Source of the DNA: Trichormus sp. M33_DOE_039
GTDB taxonomy: Bacteria > Cyanobacteriota > Cyanobacteriia > Cyanobacteriales > Nostocaceae
NCBI GenBank assembly: GCA_015296085.1
Contig: DVDT01000040.1
Span: forward strand, 1-64,000
Length of the DNA stretch: 64,000 bases
Reading direction: 5' to 3'
Shown here: one piece after another, positions 53,909-64,000 of the stretch
How positions within the stretch are numbered: the stretch's first letter is position 1
Layout: every line of letters begins with the position of its first letter
Program-made: the position numbers and the translations under genes
The notes under the pieces: generated by a model
Told to the model about the DNA's origin: nothing
What the model saw: the letters and a program-made list of their open reading frames with translations, nothing else
The model's database searches: none

Positions 53909-56900
53909 TTATCTATAACATTCAATCCAATGGCTGTTAAAAATTAATTCGTAAATCCGGTTATGGATTGTTAAATAACCTTTTTGCTTAATCAATAACC
54001 CGGACAAAAGCAATTCTCGTTCGTCTGGACTATCAACTGAACTTACTTGTCCTAACTGCAAAATTTGTTGATACAGTTCTAGCATTTTCCCAGGGTGGCG
54101 ATCGCCTTTGAGGATGCGATCGCGAATCGTCTTTAAATGCTCTGGTTCGTCTTGGGCTTCCCAATCTTCAATGATATTGGTGTAGACAAAATTCTTAATC
54201 CATGCTTTCTCTGTTTTGGCAGGGATTGAAGATGGTGAAGTGCGGATCATCTGGCAAATCTTTTGAGTTAAAAACGGCTGACCGTTAGTCCAGAACAAGA
54301 CTTCCTTCAGAACTGCTTGGGGGTTGCTGACTTTGTTTGTCAATCCTTGCACAAGGGGTTGTGCTTCGTGTATTTGGAAACCGCACAATTGAATCGCTTG
54401 ACCGATATTAAAAGGAGTTTTGCGATAATCGGTGATTAAATCGCTAGGCGTAGCAACTCCAAATAAACCAAAACACAATCGCTGATATTCTGGGTTGATA
54501 TTGCGCTGATTATAGCAGGAGCGAATCAGTGCAAAGAAGTCATTGACAGAAAAATCTAAACCTAAAACACTGTCAATCTCATCGAAAAAGATGACTATTT
54601 GCGGCGGTACATGACTATCTGGCAATTTCACTTCACGTAATAAAACTTGTTCAAAGAATCGACTCAATCGCTGTACAGGAGAAATATCCAGGTTCTCTTG
54701 CCACCAGGCTTTTAAATTTACCTTTCCTAGCAAGTCAAAACTTTGCCACAATTCCACAGCTAACCCTTTGTACCACTGATCTGGGGTGATGTTTTCGTTA
54801 CCAATCCGGGTCATATCAATCGCAACACAGTAAATACCTTCTTGCTGCAAATGGTGCATCATCCGCACCATCAGACTGGATTTACCCATCTGTCGGGTAT
54901 TGAGGACATAACAAAACTCGCCACTCTTCAAAGCTTTGTAAAAATAACGGTCTGCTGCTCGCACTACATAAGTAGGCGCATCAATTGGTAAGCTACCCCC
55001 CACTTGATAATCATAGGTTGAGGTTTGTTCGCCACTTTTGAGCAGAGCATTTTCAAATTCTAATTTGGCTTGAGTAGCTTTGAGAATTTCTAGAGTTTGT
55101 GATAGTTCTTGGGTACGTTCTTCTACTTTGTCTTCGAGTGTGGTGTAGAGACGAGAATTTTCAATTGAGATAGCAGCTTGACTAGAAAGAATATTTAGAA
55201 CTTGGACACGATCTGGTGTAAATGCCCCAGTTACCAAATTATTTTCTAAATAGACTATGCCGCTTAATTTTCCTTGATTGAGGAGGGGTGTGCAGAGAAT
55301 GGATTTAGGTTGGGTTGCGATAATGTAGGCATCACGGGTAAATTGCCCGTCTTGAGTAGCATCATCAAGCACTACATTTTCTTGGGTGTGGACAACGTAG
55401 TTAATGATAGCAGGTGATAGGGCGGGCTTGCCTAATGATTCTACTGATATTGATTGTATTTTAATATCAGTTGTTGTGGCGATCGCTTCTATCACCCACT
55501 CATCCTGAGAATGCAGTAGCAGGAAGCCTTTTTGCGCACCTGCATTCTCAATCATAATTTTCATTAACTTAGCCAGTAACTTATCCAGAATAATTTCTTC
55601 GGCTAGTGCTTGAGATGCTTTAATTACCGTAGTTAAATCAAGAAACTCTCCATTACTCCCATTGGTAGAGATATTTGTGCTGAAGCTTTTAGCTATCCCC
55701 TGGTTTGTAGTTCCGATAAAATATTGCGGATATTCTCTTTCTAATTGTTGGACTTTGGCTTTAGCTCCCCAACGAGTGTAACAATGGTGGGCATTTCTCA
55801 GATATAATTGACCAATTTCCTCTCTACCAATATTCAAATAAAATTCTGCTGCTCGCTCATAAGCTAGTGCTTCTTCATGAATAAACTCAGACTTTTTAGC
55901 ACCTTGAATAGCACGTTCATACAGTTCTTCTGCTTGCCAATTTTGTTTTAAAATTCGCGCTTTTTCAGCGGCGACTAAATCATATTTATGTTGAAAATTC
56001 TCTGGACAATTTTTAGCCCAGATTTTCATATTATCCTGATTTCTTTCGACTTGCTCAACTAATTCTTTTTGCTGCTTGATCTCACAAGCATGATAATGAG
56101 CAAGTAAAGAAAGAGAAAAATAAAAATTATGCTGAGGTGCTGTTAAAAAAGCACTAGAACTTAGCACATATTGATCAGCATCAATTCCGTTATTATAAGC
56201 ATGAATATAATTTTTAAAAAAATAAAAGTAAACCGTCTTAGCAAAATATACAAAAAAGATTAACCAGTCATTTGAATGATTTTGAATCCAATTCCTTAAA
56301 GTTTCTTCCTCTTCTTCCCTAGATTTACCAATAATTAAACCATTCTCATTATTAAATTCTAAAAAATTAATTGCTATTTTATGAAGTATTTCTATGCAAT
56401 ATATACAAAAAACAATTTTTGTCTTTTTGATAAAAGCAGAATATTTTTGGTAATCTCTATCAACCTCTTCCAAACTGTATCCACAGATAAACTTTATAAA
56501 GCAATAATCTATAGCTGCATAGGAAGCACACTCATTTTCCCCTGTATCTATACCTGTTTTAAATCCATGTATTAATTTGTTGTGTACATCTATATTTCTA
56601 AGAAACTCTTTCCAGTGCCAGATAGTTCCGTAGTATATCTGCACAACATGAGCTTCTAATTTGGGGTTATTAAATTTTTCTAATAGCTTTAGAGCCAGCT
56701 TACCAAACTTATTACCATAGTTAATTTCTCCTTTTAAGCTACACAACAGCATTCCATAAGTGCTATATGTATAACCTGCGTGTAGTGGATTGCCGTAATT
56801 TATACAGAGATTAAGCTGGGTTAAGATTACTTCAACAGCCAGAGGAAAGTTGATCGTAAGTGTAGCGGAACTAACTTGCTGTAGTATTGATATAACGGCT

Positions 56901-59695
56901 ATTTTTTCCTGTTCTTTCATGACAGGTAAATTAGCTAAATCCTCAATATCTTCAATCTTATTTTTTTGTAAAAATGATTCAATCAAGGCTTGTTGATGTT
57001 CAATATTTTTGATTATATTTTCAGGTTCTGAAGATATATTTACGCCAAATTCTAGTAAAGCTTTTAGCGCAGTATCTATAGCTTTATGTGGTTTAAGTGT
57101 TGTAAAATAATATACTATTTTTAGCTGATTTACCTTGGCTTTATCTAAAAGTTTTTTAGCTTTTTTTAAGAGTATTTCAGACAGTATTTCAAAACGCTCA
57201 AATTTAGTATTTAAGTAAAGCAGTTCTAAAGTTTCTATATGCAGTTTCCATGTCAATTCATATATATAATCCCAGCTATTAACGGCTAATAGTCTCAATC
57301 CTGTTTCTAAATATTTAAGACTAGGTTCATAAGCTGTAGATGCCTTGGATTTTATACCAGCTTGAAGATTCAATTTAGCTAACTCATCTTTCTCTAGTTG
57401 CTGCTCTATTAATTCTGCTCCTTCGTTAAGCTGATTAACAATATTAAAAATATTCTCTTCTAGTATATGTTTGTGATTTTTTTTCAACAAGAGACGACCT
57501 ATTTGCAGATGAACAGCTTTTTTTTCATCTTCTAAAATTAGACTATAAGCAGCTTGCTGAACTCGGTCATGTAAAAACTTATAGGCGATAGATTCGGGAT
57601 AATTAGGGATAAAATTAGCAGAAGTTTCATGCAGATCACTTGAAATTTCCTCCTGACTCCATAGCAGGGGTAATTTGTATTCTTTACTTAAGGGAATAAT
57701 CAATCCTTCTTTGAGTGCTGGCTGTAATTCTTGAGAGGTAAATCTCTGGTTTTTTCTGTTAACAATGGAAAGAATATCTAAATTGAATTTGTTTCCTATA
57801 CAAGCAGCTAATTTTAAAACATTTTGTGTAGTCTTATCTAGTTTCTCAATCTTCCTTACCATTAATTCAACTACATTATCAGTTATCCCTACTTTTTGAA
57901 TTTGCTCGATATCCCACTGCCAAAAATCACCCTTACTTTCTTCATGAGTAATTGTCAATTGAGCCGTATTAAAGACTAATAGCTTTTCTTTATATAAAGT
58001 CTGCAGTAGTTGAGTTATAAAAAAAGAATTACCACCAGTTTTCTTAGTTACTAACTCTGTTAGAGGTTTTGCATATTCTCTTGAGCAATCAAGAGTCTCT
58101 GTAATTAATTGGTTAACATGGTTGATTTCCAAAGGCTGAAGCATAATTTGATTGACTATAGCTTTTGCCTTTTTAATTTGTTCTAAAGTATGTATTAAAG
58201 GGTGAGTAAGACTAACTTCATTATCTCTGTATGCTCCTATCATCAATAAATATTGACTGTCAGCATTAGTCATTAATCGCTCAATTAAATTCAAAGATGG
58301 TAAATCTGCCCACTGTAAATCATCCAAAAAAATCACTAAAGGGTGTTCTTTTTGGCTGAAAATGCCGATAAACCTTTCAAAGAATAAATTGAATCGATTT
58401 TGGTTTTCAGTTGCTCCTAGTTGCTCAATAGCTGGCTGTTTACTAATAATCTTTTCTAAGTCGGGAATGACATCAATGATAATTTGACCATTATTTCCTA
58501 AAGCTGCTAATATTTTCTCTTTCCAGGTTTGGAGAATTATTACAGGTTCACTTAATAATTGACTGATTAAGTCTTGAAAAGCCTGTGTAATTGCTGCGTA
58601 GGGAATATCTCTTTGGAACTGGTCAAATTTACCACGAATGAAATATCCGCGTTGGCGTGTAATAGGTTTGTGAATTTCATTCACCAAAGCAGATTTACCA
58701 ATACCTGAATAACCCGAAATCAGTATTGTCTCCGTAGTACCTTGGCTGACTCTCTCAAATGTTGTTAATAGTTGGGTGATTTCTTGTTCTCGCCCATATA
58801 ATTTTTGAGGAATATGAAACTTATCGGAAATATCCTGACTTCCTAAAGGAAATTGAGAAATTTCCCCTAAATTATTTAATTGCTGAAGACAGGTTTCTAA
58901 ATCTGCTTTAATTCCCCAAACACTTTGGTATCGTTCCTCTGGAGTTTTAGCTAGTAATTTCATGACAATATTAGATACTGTCAATGGAATAGAGGAGATG
59001 AGTTCATGAGGGGTTTTCGGATGTTGTGCAATGTGACAATGAACTAATTCTATAGGGTCATTAGTTGCAAAAGGCAGTTGATGAGTCAACAGTTCATAGA
59101 AGGTAACACCCAGAGAATAGAAATCACTGCGGTAATCTATGCCTCGGTTCATTCTACCAGTTTGCTCTGGGGCAATATAAGCTAAAGTTCCTTCTAATTG
59201 ATTGATATTGCAAATTGTCTGATTTTCTTGAGATAAATGGGTAGAAATCCCAAAATCTATAATTTTAAGCTGTTCAGTTTTTCGGTTATAGACAATGTTG
59301 GCAGGGTTAATATCTTTATGGATAATATTAGCAGTGTGAATAGCGGCTAAACTTTCTGTGATTTTGATAGAAATATTTAAAAATTCTGCTAATGTAAATT
59401 GATGTTGGGATAATAATAGGTTTAAAGATTGACCGCCAAAATCCTCTAAGAGAATTACTAAAGTGTTCTTATATCGCTGTAAGTCGTAGGCTTTGACAAT
59501 GTTATCTGTTTTTAAGGAATGCGTAATTTCATATTCCTGTTTATATCGGGTTAATTCTGAGGGTGTGGGGTAATTTTCTTTGAGAATTTTCAGAATAACT
59601 GGTCGATTATCTGGCTGGAGAATGCCTCGATAAACTAACGAATTAGCACTTTCATAGATTTTTTCAGTCTGATGGTAGTCTATTATGCTAATCAT
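53909..59695 (-). CDS. Giant Ser/Thr kinase-AAA-TPR-like-GAF-AAA_35 protein
   Basis: 1928 residues. Kinase domain ~1-270: HKDINPANI in the catalytic loop and DFGIS in the activation site; IVLKILK (ILKILKEN) holds the VAIK-type lysine. An AAA/MalT-like ATPase follows (~298-600) with P-loop [13 protein letters not shown] and Walker [14 protein letters not shown], then a long helical, TPR-like region (~750-1330), a GAF domain (~1350-1520) and a short coiled coil. The usual histidine kinase tail of such proteins is replaced by an AAA_35 module (~1560-1928; [22 protein letters not shown]) that resembles module 1 of the double ATPase. Probably senses a small molecule and phosphorylates or activates neighbours. 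Minus strand, 21 bp upstream of the HTH-ATPase gene. Confidence 0.9.
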   Translation of the reverse strand: MISIIDYHQTEKIYESANSLVYRGILQPDNRPVILKILKENYPTPSELTRYKQEYEITHSLKTDNIVKAYDLQRYKNTLVILLEDFGGQSLNLLLSQHQFTLAEFLNISIKITESLAAIHTANIIHKDINPANIVYNRKTEQLKIIDFGISTHLSQENQTICNINQLEGTLAYIAPEQTGRMNRGIDYRSDFYSLGVTFYELLTHQLPFATNDPIELVHCHIAQHPKTPHELISSIPLTVSNIVMKLLAKTPEERYQSVWGIKADLETCLQQLNNLGEISQFPLGSQDISDKFHIPQKLYGREQEITQLLTTFERVSQGTTETILISGYSGIGKSALVNEIHKPITRQRGYFIRGKFDQFQRDIPYAAITQAFQDLISQLLSEPVIILQTWKEKILAALGNNGQIIIDVIPDLEKIISKQPAIEQLGATENQNRFNLFFERFIGIFSQKEHPLVIFLDDLQWADLPSLNLIERLMTNADSQYLLMIGAYRDNEVSLTHPLIHTLEQIKKAKAIVNQIMLQPLEINHVNQLITETLDCSREYAKPLTELVTKKTGGNSFFITQLLQTLYKEKLLVFNTAQLTITHEESKGDFWQWDIEQIQKVGITDNVVELMVRKIEKLDKTTQNVLKLAACIGNKFNLDILSIVNRKNQRFTSQELQPALKEGLIIPLSKEYKLPLLWSQEEISSDLHETSANFIPNYPESIAYKFLHDRVQQAAYSLILEDEKKAVHLQIGRLLLKKNHKHILEENIFNIVNQLNEGAELIEQQLEKDELAKLNLQAGIKSKASTAYEPSLKYLETGLRLLAVNSWDYIYELTWKLHIETLELLYLNTKFERFEILSEILLKKAKKLLDKAKVNQLKIVYYFTTLKPHKAIDTALKALLEFGVNISSEPENIIKNIEHQQALIESFLQKNKIEDIEDLANLPVMKEQEKIAVISILQQVSSATLTINFPLAVEVILTQLNLCINYGNPLHAGYTYSTYGMLLCSLKGEINYGNKFGKLALKLLEKFNNPKLEAHVVQIYYGTIWHWKEFLRNIDVHNKLIHGFKTGIDTGENECASYAAIDYCFIKFICGYSLEEVDRDYQKYSAFIKKTKIVFCIYCIEILHKIAINFLEFNNENGLIIGKSREEEEETLRNWIQNHSNDWLIFFVYFAKTVYFYFFKNYIHAYNNGIDADQYVLSSSAFLTAPQHNFYFSLSLLAHYHACEIKQQKELVEQVERNQDNMKIWAKNCPENFQHKYDLVAAEKARILKQNWQAEELYERAIQGAKKSEFIHEEALAYERAAEFYLNIGREEIGQLYLRNAHHCYTRWGAKAKVQQLEREYPQYFIGTTNQGIAKSFSTNISTNGSNGEFLDLTTVIKASQALAEEIILDKLLAKLMKIMIENAGAQKGFLLLHSQDEWVIEAIATTTDIKIQSISVESLGKPALSPAIINYVVHTQENVVLDDATQDGQFTRDAYIIATQPKSILCTPLLNQGKLSGIVYLENNLVTGAFTPDRVQVLNILSSQAAISIENSRLYTTLEDKVEERTQELSQTLEILKATQAKLEFENALLKSGEQTSTYDYQVGGSLPIDAPTYVVRAADRYFYKALKSGEFCYVLNTRQMGKSSLMVRMMHHLQQEGIYCVAIDMTRIGNENITPDQWYKGLAVELWQSFDLLGKVNLKAWWQENLDISPVQRLSRFFEQVLLREVKLPDSHVPPQIVIFFDEIDSVLGLDFSVNDFFALIRSCYNQRNINPEYQRLCFGLFGVATPSDLITDYRKTPFNIGQAIQLCGFQIHEAQPLVQGLTNKVSNPQAVLKEVLFWTNGQPFLTQKICQMIRTSPSSIPAKTEKAWIKNFVYTNIIEDWEAQDEPEHLKTIRDRILKGDRHPGKMLELYQQILQLGQVSSVDSPDERELLLSGLLIKQKGYLTIHNRIYELIFNSHWIECYR

Positions 59696-59963
59696 GATGA
59701 ATATTAAGAAGTATTTATAAATTAATTTATTAAATTATTCTAAGTTTCACAGATAAAAGTCAGATGTTGCATATCTAACTTGCACATTTTTTTATGTTGA
59801 CAACCATAAACAAGCTTCATGAGTGACTGTGTAATTTAAAAGCGTAACAGATGAACAAGGTTAATTCCAAAGATTTTTACTGTGATATGTAATTACTTCC
59901 TGATAGTTTCTTAAAAAATAGACAATATTATCACCATAAGGAAGTAAGAGAATCAAAATTTTG

Positions 59964-61013
59964 CTAACAGGTACTTAGAGGTAAATAAGGATAAGGTGGT
60001 GTAAAATATTGCACATCTAATGAATAGTTTCCTTTTTCATCCTTAATATAAAATGGCAAGTCTCCGTCCTCATCCTGGGCTGTAGCCCATTCTTCAATCT
60101 GGCTGTGAGATAGGTTTCTTTCTGAAGGGATTGGAGGGTAGGGAACAGTGGCTTTACTAGCGATAGAATACTTTCCTGGCTCTAGTTGCATCTCTTGTAT
60201 ATTACCTTTAAAGTTATTCCAATCAACTTCTAGTCCATATCTGAAAACGATATCACCTGTACTCAAAATAGGTTGAGCAATTTGGTGGTATTTTATTTCT
60301 CCATCTTGTTTGATTTCATAATATGCCTGTCCTGCCATTAATAAACTTAAGGCAATTCCCTGCCAACCCTCACTGCTAGGTAGAATCAAAAACCTGTCTT
60401 CATCAGGTTTCCCATTTTGGCAATGCTTCTGATTGAGTGGATAATAAATATTGAGGTTATCTGGTTCTAGATAATCAGGAGAAAATTCTTGATCAAAAAA
60501 GAAAATTTCTCTGGATATTAGATCATCTAATATATCTATATTATTATCAGTATTCACATCATCCCAATTACCAAGGATGAAATTAGCCCAGGGTTTAACT
60601 TCATCCTTAGCTGTTAAATAGGCATGCCAAGTTTTAGCAATTAGTTGGGAGATTTTGCGCGTTTGTAGTAGAGTTTGAGTGGTTTCATAAATATTATTCA
60701 ACGCGCTACTAATATTTTTGACACCTTGTTCTGGTAAGAGCAAGTTTAGATAGTCTGTTGGGAAAACTACTCCAGGAGAAGGTAAACATGAGCCTATAGT
60801 ATCTGGCTTATCTGGATAATATATTTTTAATTTTTCTTGGGTTTGGTCATCTAATTGATACTGATAAAAATCTCGTCTGGTTTTAACTATAATTTTTGTT
60901 TTTAGATATTTTACTTTAGTTTCCTGTTCAGGAGAAACTAGTAAAATTTGATAATAGGTATCATCGCTGTTATACCACTGTTTTGCTGCTGAATATTTGG
61001 TAGATGCTGACAT
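59964..61013 (-). CDS. Unknown 349-residue protein
   Basis: I do not recognise this protein. It starts MSASTKYSAAKQWYNSDDTY and ends in a Pro/Tyr-rich tail (YFTPPYPYLPLSTC). The middle has ILGNWDDVNTDNNIDILDD, EDRFLILPSSEGWQGIALSL and a Trp/Asp-rich stretch; no signal peptide, no obvious membrane segment. It lies between the kinase gene (268 bp) and the amidohydrolase gene (42 bp) on the same strand and is probably co-transcribed with the latter. The Cys-ending tail recalls a RiPP core, but the protein is too long for a usual precursor. Confidence 0.65.
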   Translation of the reverse strand: MSASTKYSAAKQWYNSDDTYYQILLVSPEQETKVKYLKTKIIVKTRRDFYQYQLDDQTQEKLKIYYPDKPDTIGSCLPSPGVVFPTDYLNLLLPEQGVKNISSALNNIYETTQTLLQTRKISQLIAKTWHAYLTAKDEVKPWANFILGNWDDVNTDNNIDILDDLISREIFFFDQEFSPDYLEPDNLNIYYPLNQKHCQNGKPDEDRFLILPSSEGWQGIALSLLMAGQAYYEIKQDGEIKYHQIAQPILSTGDIVFRYGLEVDWNNFKGNIQEMQLEPGKYSIASKATVPYPPIPSERNLSHSQIEEWATAQDEDGDLPFYIKDEKGNYSLDVQYFTPPYPYLPLSTC

Positions 61014-61055
61014 TATGATTTTTTCCTATTGAATGTTAACCAATTTAGGAACTTT

Positions 61056-62141
61056 TCAAACCAAACTGTAAAAGCGGAGAGGATTATCCCAAACAATTTT
61101 TTGGATTGTTGCTTGAGCTAACTGAGTTTCAAGTTCTAGAACTCTGTTTACAACATCTGGCTGATGATCCATGTGTGGGTAATCAGAGCCGAAGATTAAG
61201 TTATCAGCACCAATGTACTCGATAATTTCAAATAAGCAAGGTTCAGAAGGTTCAATTGCTACAAAACATTGACGGCGAAAGTATTCTGATGGCTGGATTT
61301 TGATCTGATTTTTCACCTCAAAATATAAATTTTTGTACTCTTCATCCAATCGCCAGAGCCAATAAAGAAGCCAGCTACAACCAGATTCTAGAAAACCAAC
61401 TCTTAACTTTGGGTGACGTTCTAACACTCCACCTTCAATTAACGCTAACAAGGCCATCATTTGTTCCATCGGATGGGAACAAGCGTGCATGGCAAAACGA
61501 GTATGAAATCGATCTGCACCTGTAGTTTGTAAACGACTATGAGTTCCCTCATGAATTCCCACTGTTATATCTAATTCCTCGCAGGCTTTCCAAAATGGCT
61601 CATAGCTAGGATCACTGAGAATTCTCCCTTTGACGGGGTTGGGGCGTAAACAAACAGCTTTCCAGCCAAACTCGGCTATGCGGTGTAGTTCTAACACCAT
61701 TTGATCTGGTGCATGAAGATTAATTGCTCCGACTCCTTTTAATTTGTCTGGAGCATAACTACAAAATTCTTCATATAACCAAGTGTTGTAGGCTTGGGTA
61801 AAAGCTCCTACAACTGCTGCGGGCATACTATCAATAGCAAATAGCCACAGTCCGTAAGTCGGATAAATAAAGGCTAAATCAATCCCCATTTGTACCATTG
61901 CTTGCAGATGAGATGCGGCATTGTAACGCTGAAAATAAGCTTGGGGGTGAGCTTGCATCATCTGGCGATCGCCTTCTTTTCTCACTTGTTGAGATATCTT
62001 ATTTACAATGTCTTCTCCTTGAATTTTCATATCTGCTGAGGGTGCAAAGTGCCTAAACTCAGGTGCAAGGTACTTTGCCCACATCTGCGGCGGCTCAATT
62101 ACATGGGAATCAGCATCAATAATTTTGTATCCATGCAGCAT
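61056..62141 (-). CDS. Amidohydrolase-family (ACMSD-like) metal enzyme
   Basis: 361 residues. The amidohydrolase-2 pattern is clear: DADSHVIEPP at the N-terminus (metal H), GIHEGTHSR in the middle (H ligand) and FGSDYPHMD with the catalytic aspartate. Relatives decarboxylate or hydrolyse aromatic and carboxylic substrates (ACMSD, uracil-type decarboxylases). The function here is probably in the RiPP-like cluster, because the E1-YcaO gene lies 63 bp upstream on the same strand; that link is only by position. Full length. Confidence 0.88.
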   Translation of the reverse strand: MLHGYKIIDADSHVIEPPQMWAKYLAPEFRHFAPSADMKIQGEDIVNKISQQVRKEGDRQMMQAHPQAYFQRYNAASHLQAMVQMGIDLAFIYPTYGLWLFAIDSMPAAVVGAFTQAYNTWLYEEFCSYAPDKLKGVGAINLHAPDQMVLELHRIAEFGWKAVCLRPNPVKGRILSDPSYEPFWKACEELDITVGIHEGTHSRLQTTGADRFHTRFAMHACSHPMEQMMALLALIEGGVLERHPKLRVGFLESGCSWLLYWLWRLDEEYKNLYFEVKNQIKIQPSEYFRRQCFVAIEPSEPCLFEIIEYIGADNLIFGSDYPHMDHQPDVVNRVLELETQLAQATIQKIVWDNPLRFYSLV

Positions 62142-62142
62142 A

Positions 62143-62167
62143 AGGGACTGGGGATTGGGGATTGGGG
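62143..62167. repeat. Heptamer-type repeat
   Basis: GGGACTGGGGATTGGGGATT between the YcaO stop and the amidohydrolase start. Similar short runs lie at 12558-12577, 37202-37268, 38986-39021, 43765-43808, 44188-44213, 45958-45995 and 51191-51240, all between genes. Confidence 0.8.
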
Positions 62168-62204
62168 TTTTTTAACAATCGAATATCAGTCTAATGAATG
62201 TGAA

Positions 62205-64000
62205 TTACATCCACATGGGATAGGGGTTGAGTTGTTCTTCTGTCAGAGGCTTTTGTAACCAACCCATTTTGACGGGAACATCATAAAGCCTTCCTGAACC
62301 TAAGCGTTTCCAAATATGACGCATTCCCGGCACAATCACCTTAGCGACTTTCAGGCCAATATCGGGGCGAGTCTGATCTAGAACGAGCATTTCTAAACCA
62401 TTCTGCTCAACAATTCTCTGACATAGCCTGACATCTTCTAAGAGATCATCACTTGCTAGTTGGGCATAATCTGCATAGACTTTGGGAACGCTTTGAGTGT
62501 CGGGAAGCAGGTAAGGTTGATTTGAGACATTGGCAGATTTCCACCATTCAATGGCTAGGCGATCGCCAGATAAGGGATATTGGGTGCTACCATCTGCGTT
62601 AGCAATTAACACATTAGGCAGAATTTGGTTAACCTCAGTTAAAGCTCGACTAATGGCTAGCTTGGGGTCAAAATGAACACCATAACCTAAAATAATATCT
62701 TCTACGTCTCGATCCGTTCTGCGACTAATAGCCGCAAAAGCAGGAATATTGAGATCACTAGTAATATCTATTACCCACAACTGCCTGTCAATAGCTTGAT
62801 AATATTTGTTCAAACTTTGAAAATAAGGCTCATTAAAACTATTTAAATCTACTTGAGGTTTAAGCAGCCGATTATACCACCATAAAGCCACGCAATCCCG
62901 TTCCACCAATTCCATAAATCCTTGGAGAATGGCTTCTTCGAGGGTATTACCTGCGGCACAGCCGTTAGAGTCTGCCCAACATTCTCTTTGATCTGATTGA
63001 GGATAGCCGTAATAGCAATAAGCAGTTGGCAGATATTTAAATTCTTGATGGGTTAAAGACCAAACGGGTGTCCAGTCGATTACTTTTGTTGTATCAAAAG
63101 GTGCAGTAACTTTTTGAAACCATCCTTGACAATCAGCATTCCATTGTTCTCGGTGCTGGTATTGTGTTTGGCTAAAATTCATACAATCATTGGGATGAAT
63201 TGCTTTTTCATTTAGCTGTTCGTAACTGCTTTTGAGTCTGATTTCATCTCCCTGAAATACACCAGAATACCTCTCAATCGCTTCGCAAAAACCGCTAGCT
63301 TTGGCTTGAGTATCAGTTCTACCTTTACCGGCACTTCTCCCGCCGATATTTTGGCGTAAACTGGCTAAATCATCAAAAAGACTCTGAAAATGATGCTTGG
63401 CAATATATGTATGGGTTAACCCATTCCCCGGTATTCTGCTCAATTCTCGGACAATACCTGTAATGGGGCTAATATGTTGTGCGTATTTCTTTAAAGTTTC
63501 TTGTGGTGAACAAGAACGATGTCCGCCGTCTATGGTAAAAGTTTTCTGACGGTGTTCTAAAACAATCGGTGATGGCTGGTTGTTTTGTTCACCGCAACTA
63601 TGACATTGAGGACGCTGCACCACAGTATGATTGTGGGTTTGGATAGTCAAGGTGTCATAGGTGATGAGAGTCCCTGCTAATCGTTGATTTTCTCCTTGGA
63701 TAATCCATCTAAAAACCTCTGTAGCTACCATTCCTAATGCTGTATGCACTGTAGCAGTGAGAAATCCCAGAGGTGCAGATAAGGAAATCTGTTTATGTCT
63801 GTGAACATAACTAGCAACTGGCCTGTTATTGTGTAGGCGATTAGCTAGACATTCCCAACAAGCTGTTTTTTGGGGGTGAAATATCGGCCCTATCCAGACT
63901 ATCGTTCCCAGAGGGTTGGCTAGCATCCAAGGAGAGTCTGATTTTAAGGCTTGTTGATTAAATGCTGCTAGTTGTGGGTGGAGGTAGTCATCAGTCAAGA
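62205..64000 (-). CDS. TOMM cyclodehydratase: E1-like domain fused to YcaO, 5'-truncated
   Basis: At least 597 residues; the frame is open at the window edge. The visible N-terminal part (LHPQLAAFNQQALKSD, PLGTIVWIGPIFHPQKTACW) is the end of the E1/leader-binding partner, with Cys pairs CWEC and CHSC for zinc. The YcaO domain follows (GGRSAGKGRTDTQAKASGFC; EAIERYSG; EEAILQGFMELVERDCVALW), whose Glu/Arg pattern binds ATP. YcaO enzymes activate amide bonds of Cys, Ser or Thr in a precursor to make azolines. The C-terminus NPYPMWM resembles the proline-rich tail of such cyclodehydratases. The precursor gene is not visible here. Confidence 0.92.
   Translation of the reverse strand, partial: LTDDYLHPQLAAFNQQALKSDSPWMLANPLGTIVWIGPIFHPQKTACWECLANRLHNNRPVASYVHRHKQISLSAPLGFLTATVHTALGMVATEVFRWIIQGENQRLAGTLITYDTLTIQTHNHTVVQRPQCHSCGEQNNQPSPIVLEHRQKTFTIDGGHRSCSPQETLKKYAQHISPITGIVRELSRIPGNGLTHTYIAKHHFQSLFDDLASLRQNIGGRSAGKGRTDTQAKASGFCEAIERYSGVFQGDEIRLKSSYEQLNEKAIHPNDCMNFSQTQYQHREQWNADCQGWFQKVTAPFDTTKVIDWTPVWSLTHQEFKYLPTAYCYYGYPQSDQRECWADSNGCAAGNTLEEAILQGFMELVERDCVALWWYNRLLKPQVDLNSFNEPYFQSLNKYYQAIDRQLWVIDITSDLNIPAFAAISRRTDRDVEDIILGYGVHFDPKLAISRALTEVNQILPNVLIANADGSTQYPLSGDRLAIEWWKSANVSNQPYLLPDTQSVPKVYADYAQLASDDLLEDVRLCQRIVEQNGLEMLVLDQTRPDIGLKVAKVIVPGMRHIWKRLGSGRLYDVPVKMGWLQKPLTEEQLNPYPMWM

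Noticed and set aside
59696-59963. Possible small peptide genes before the kinase
   Set aside because: AT-rich, only very short frames without ribosome-binding sites; nothing to support a gene.

Overview
The window looks like chromosome from a filamentous, probably heterocystous cyanobacterium (Nostoc/Anabaena/Dolichospermum group). Seen in the sequence: frequent HIP1 octamers (GCGATCGC), long runs of heptamer-type repeats (CCCCAGT/CCCCAAT) inside and between genes, two gas-vesicle gvpA genes, a Psb28 photosystem II factor, several AAA_35-type ATPases and a giant Ser/Thr kinase of the kind common in Nostocales. No rRNA, tRNA or CRISPR array was seen. The genus is an inference.

Region 1 (1-24351, all + strand) is an NRPS/PKS gene cluster whose 5' end lies outside the window. 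In order it holds an NRPS (end of one module, then C-A-PCP-E), an NRPS (C-A-PCP), an NRPS (docking-C-A-PCP), an unusual fusion of a CmlA-like diiron beta-hydroxylase, a docking domain and a thioester reductase, a methyltransferase, a class III aminotransferase, three small genes, and one PKS module (KS-AT-KR-ACP). Hand-read adenylation codes suggest Ala (epimerised to D-Ala), then Ser, then an unassigned residue. Release is probably reductive, since no thioesterase is seen; the aminotransferase could convert the aldehyde to an amine. A bidirectional terminator at 24571-24603 closes the cluster.

Region 2 (24626-34459) is mainly housekeeping and accessory genes: a sigma-like/HTH protein, a DUF2330 lipoprotein-like exported protein with an RnfD-like membrane partner, a phosphoribosyltransferase, an HPF-cold-shock fusion, ChaB, a glutathionyl-hydroquinone reductase, and a DUF928 plus CHASE2-adenylate cyclase pair.

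Region 3 (34460-48799) has two tandem gvpA copies encoding identical proteins, without the other gas-vesicle genes; a SPOUT methyltransferase; a class A beta-lactamase-like serine hydrolase; Psb28; DprA; an IS630 element; a large-serine-recombinase relative with a decayed catalytic domain; a glyoxalase-fold protein; a B12/radical SAM protein; and a sulfide-detoxification operon (ArsR-type regulator divergent from persulfide dioxygenase, rhodanese and TauE/SafE) with a palindromic operator at 46619-46638.

Region 4 (48845-64000) is the least explained part. Three large minus-strand proteins share AAA_35 ATPase modules: a double ATPase, an HTH-ATPase and a kinase-ATPase-GAF-ATPase giant. Between them, on the + strand, sits a two-beta-domain protein with one strongly hydrophobic segment. 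This may be an NTP-dependent signalling or conflict system. It is followed by an unknown 349-residue protein, an amidohydrolase and a truncated E1-YcaO fusion that marks the edge of an azole/azoline RiPP (TOMM) cluster.

A theme across the window is repeat DNA inside genes: a dispersed palindromic element occurs three times in frame in NRPS/PKS genes and twice between genes, and heptamer repeats sit in loops of the adenylation domains.
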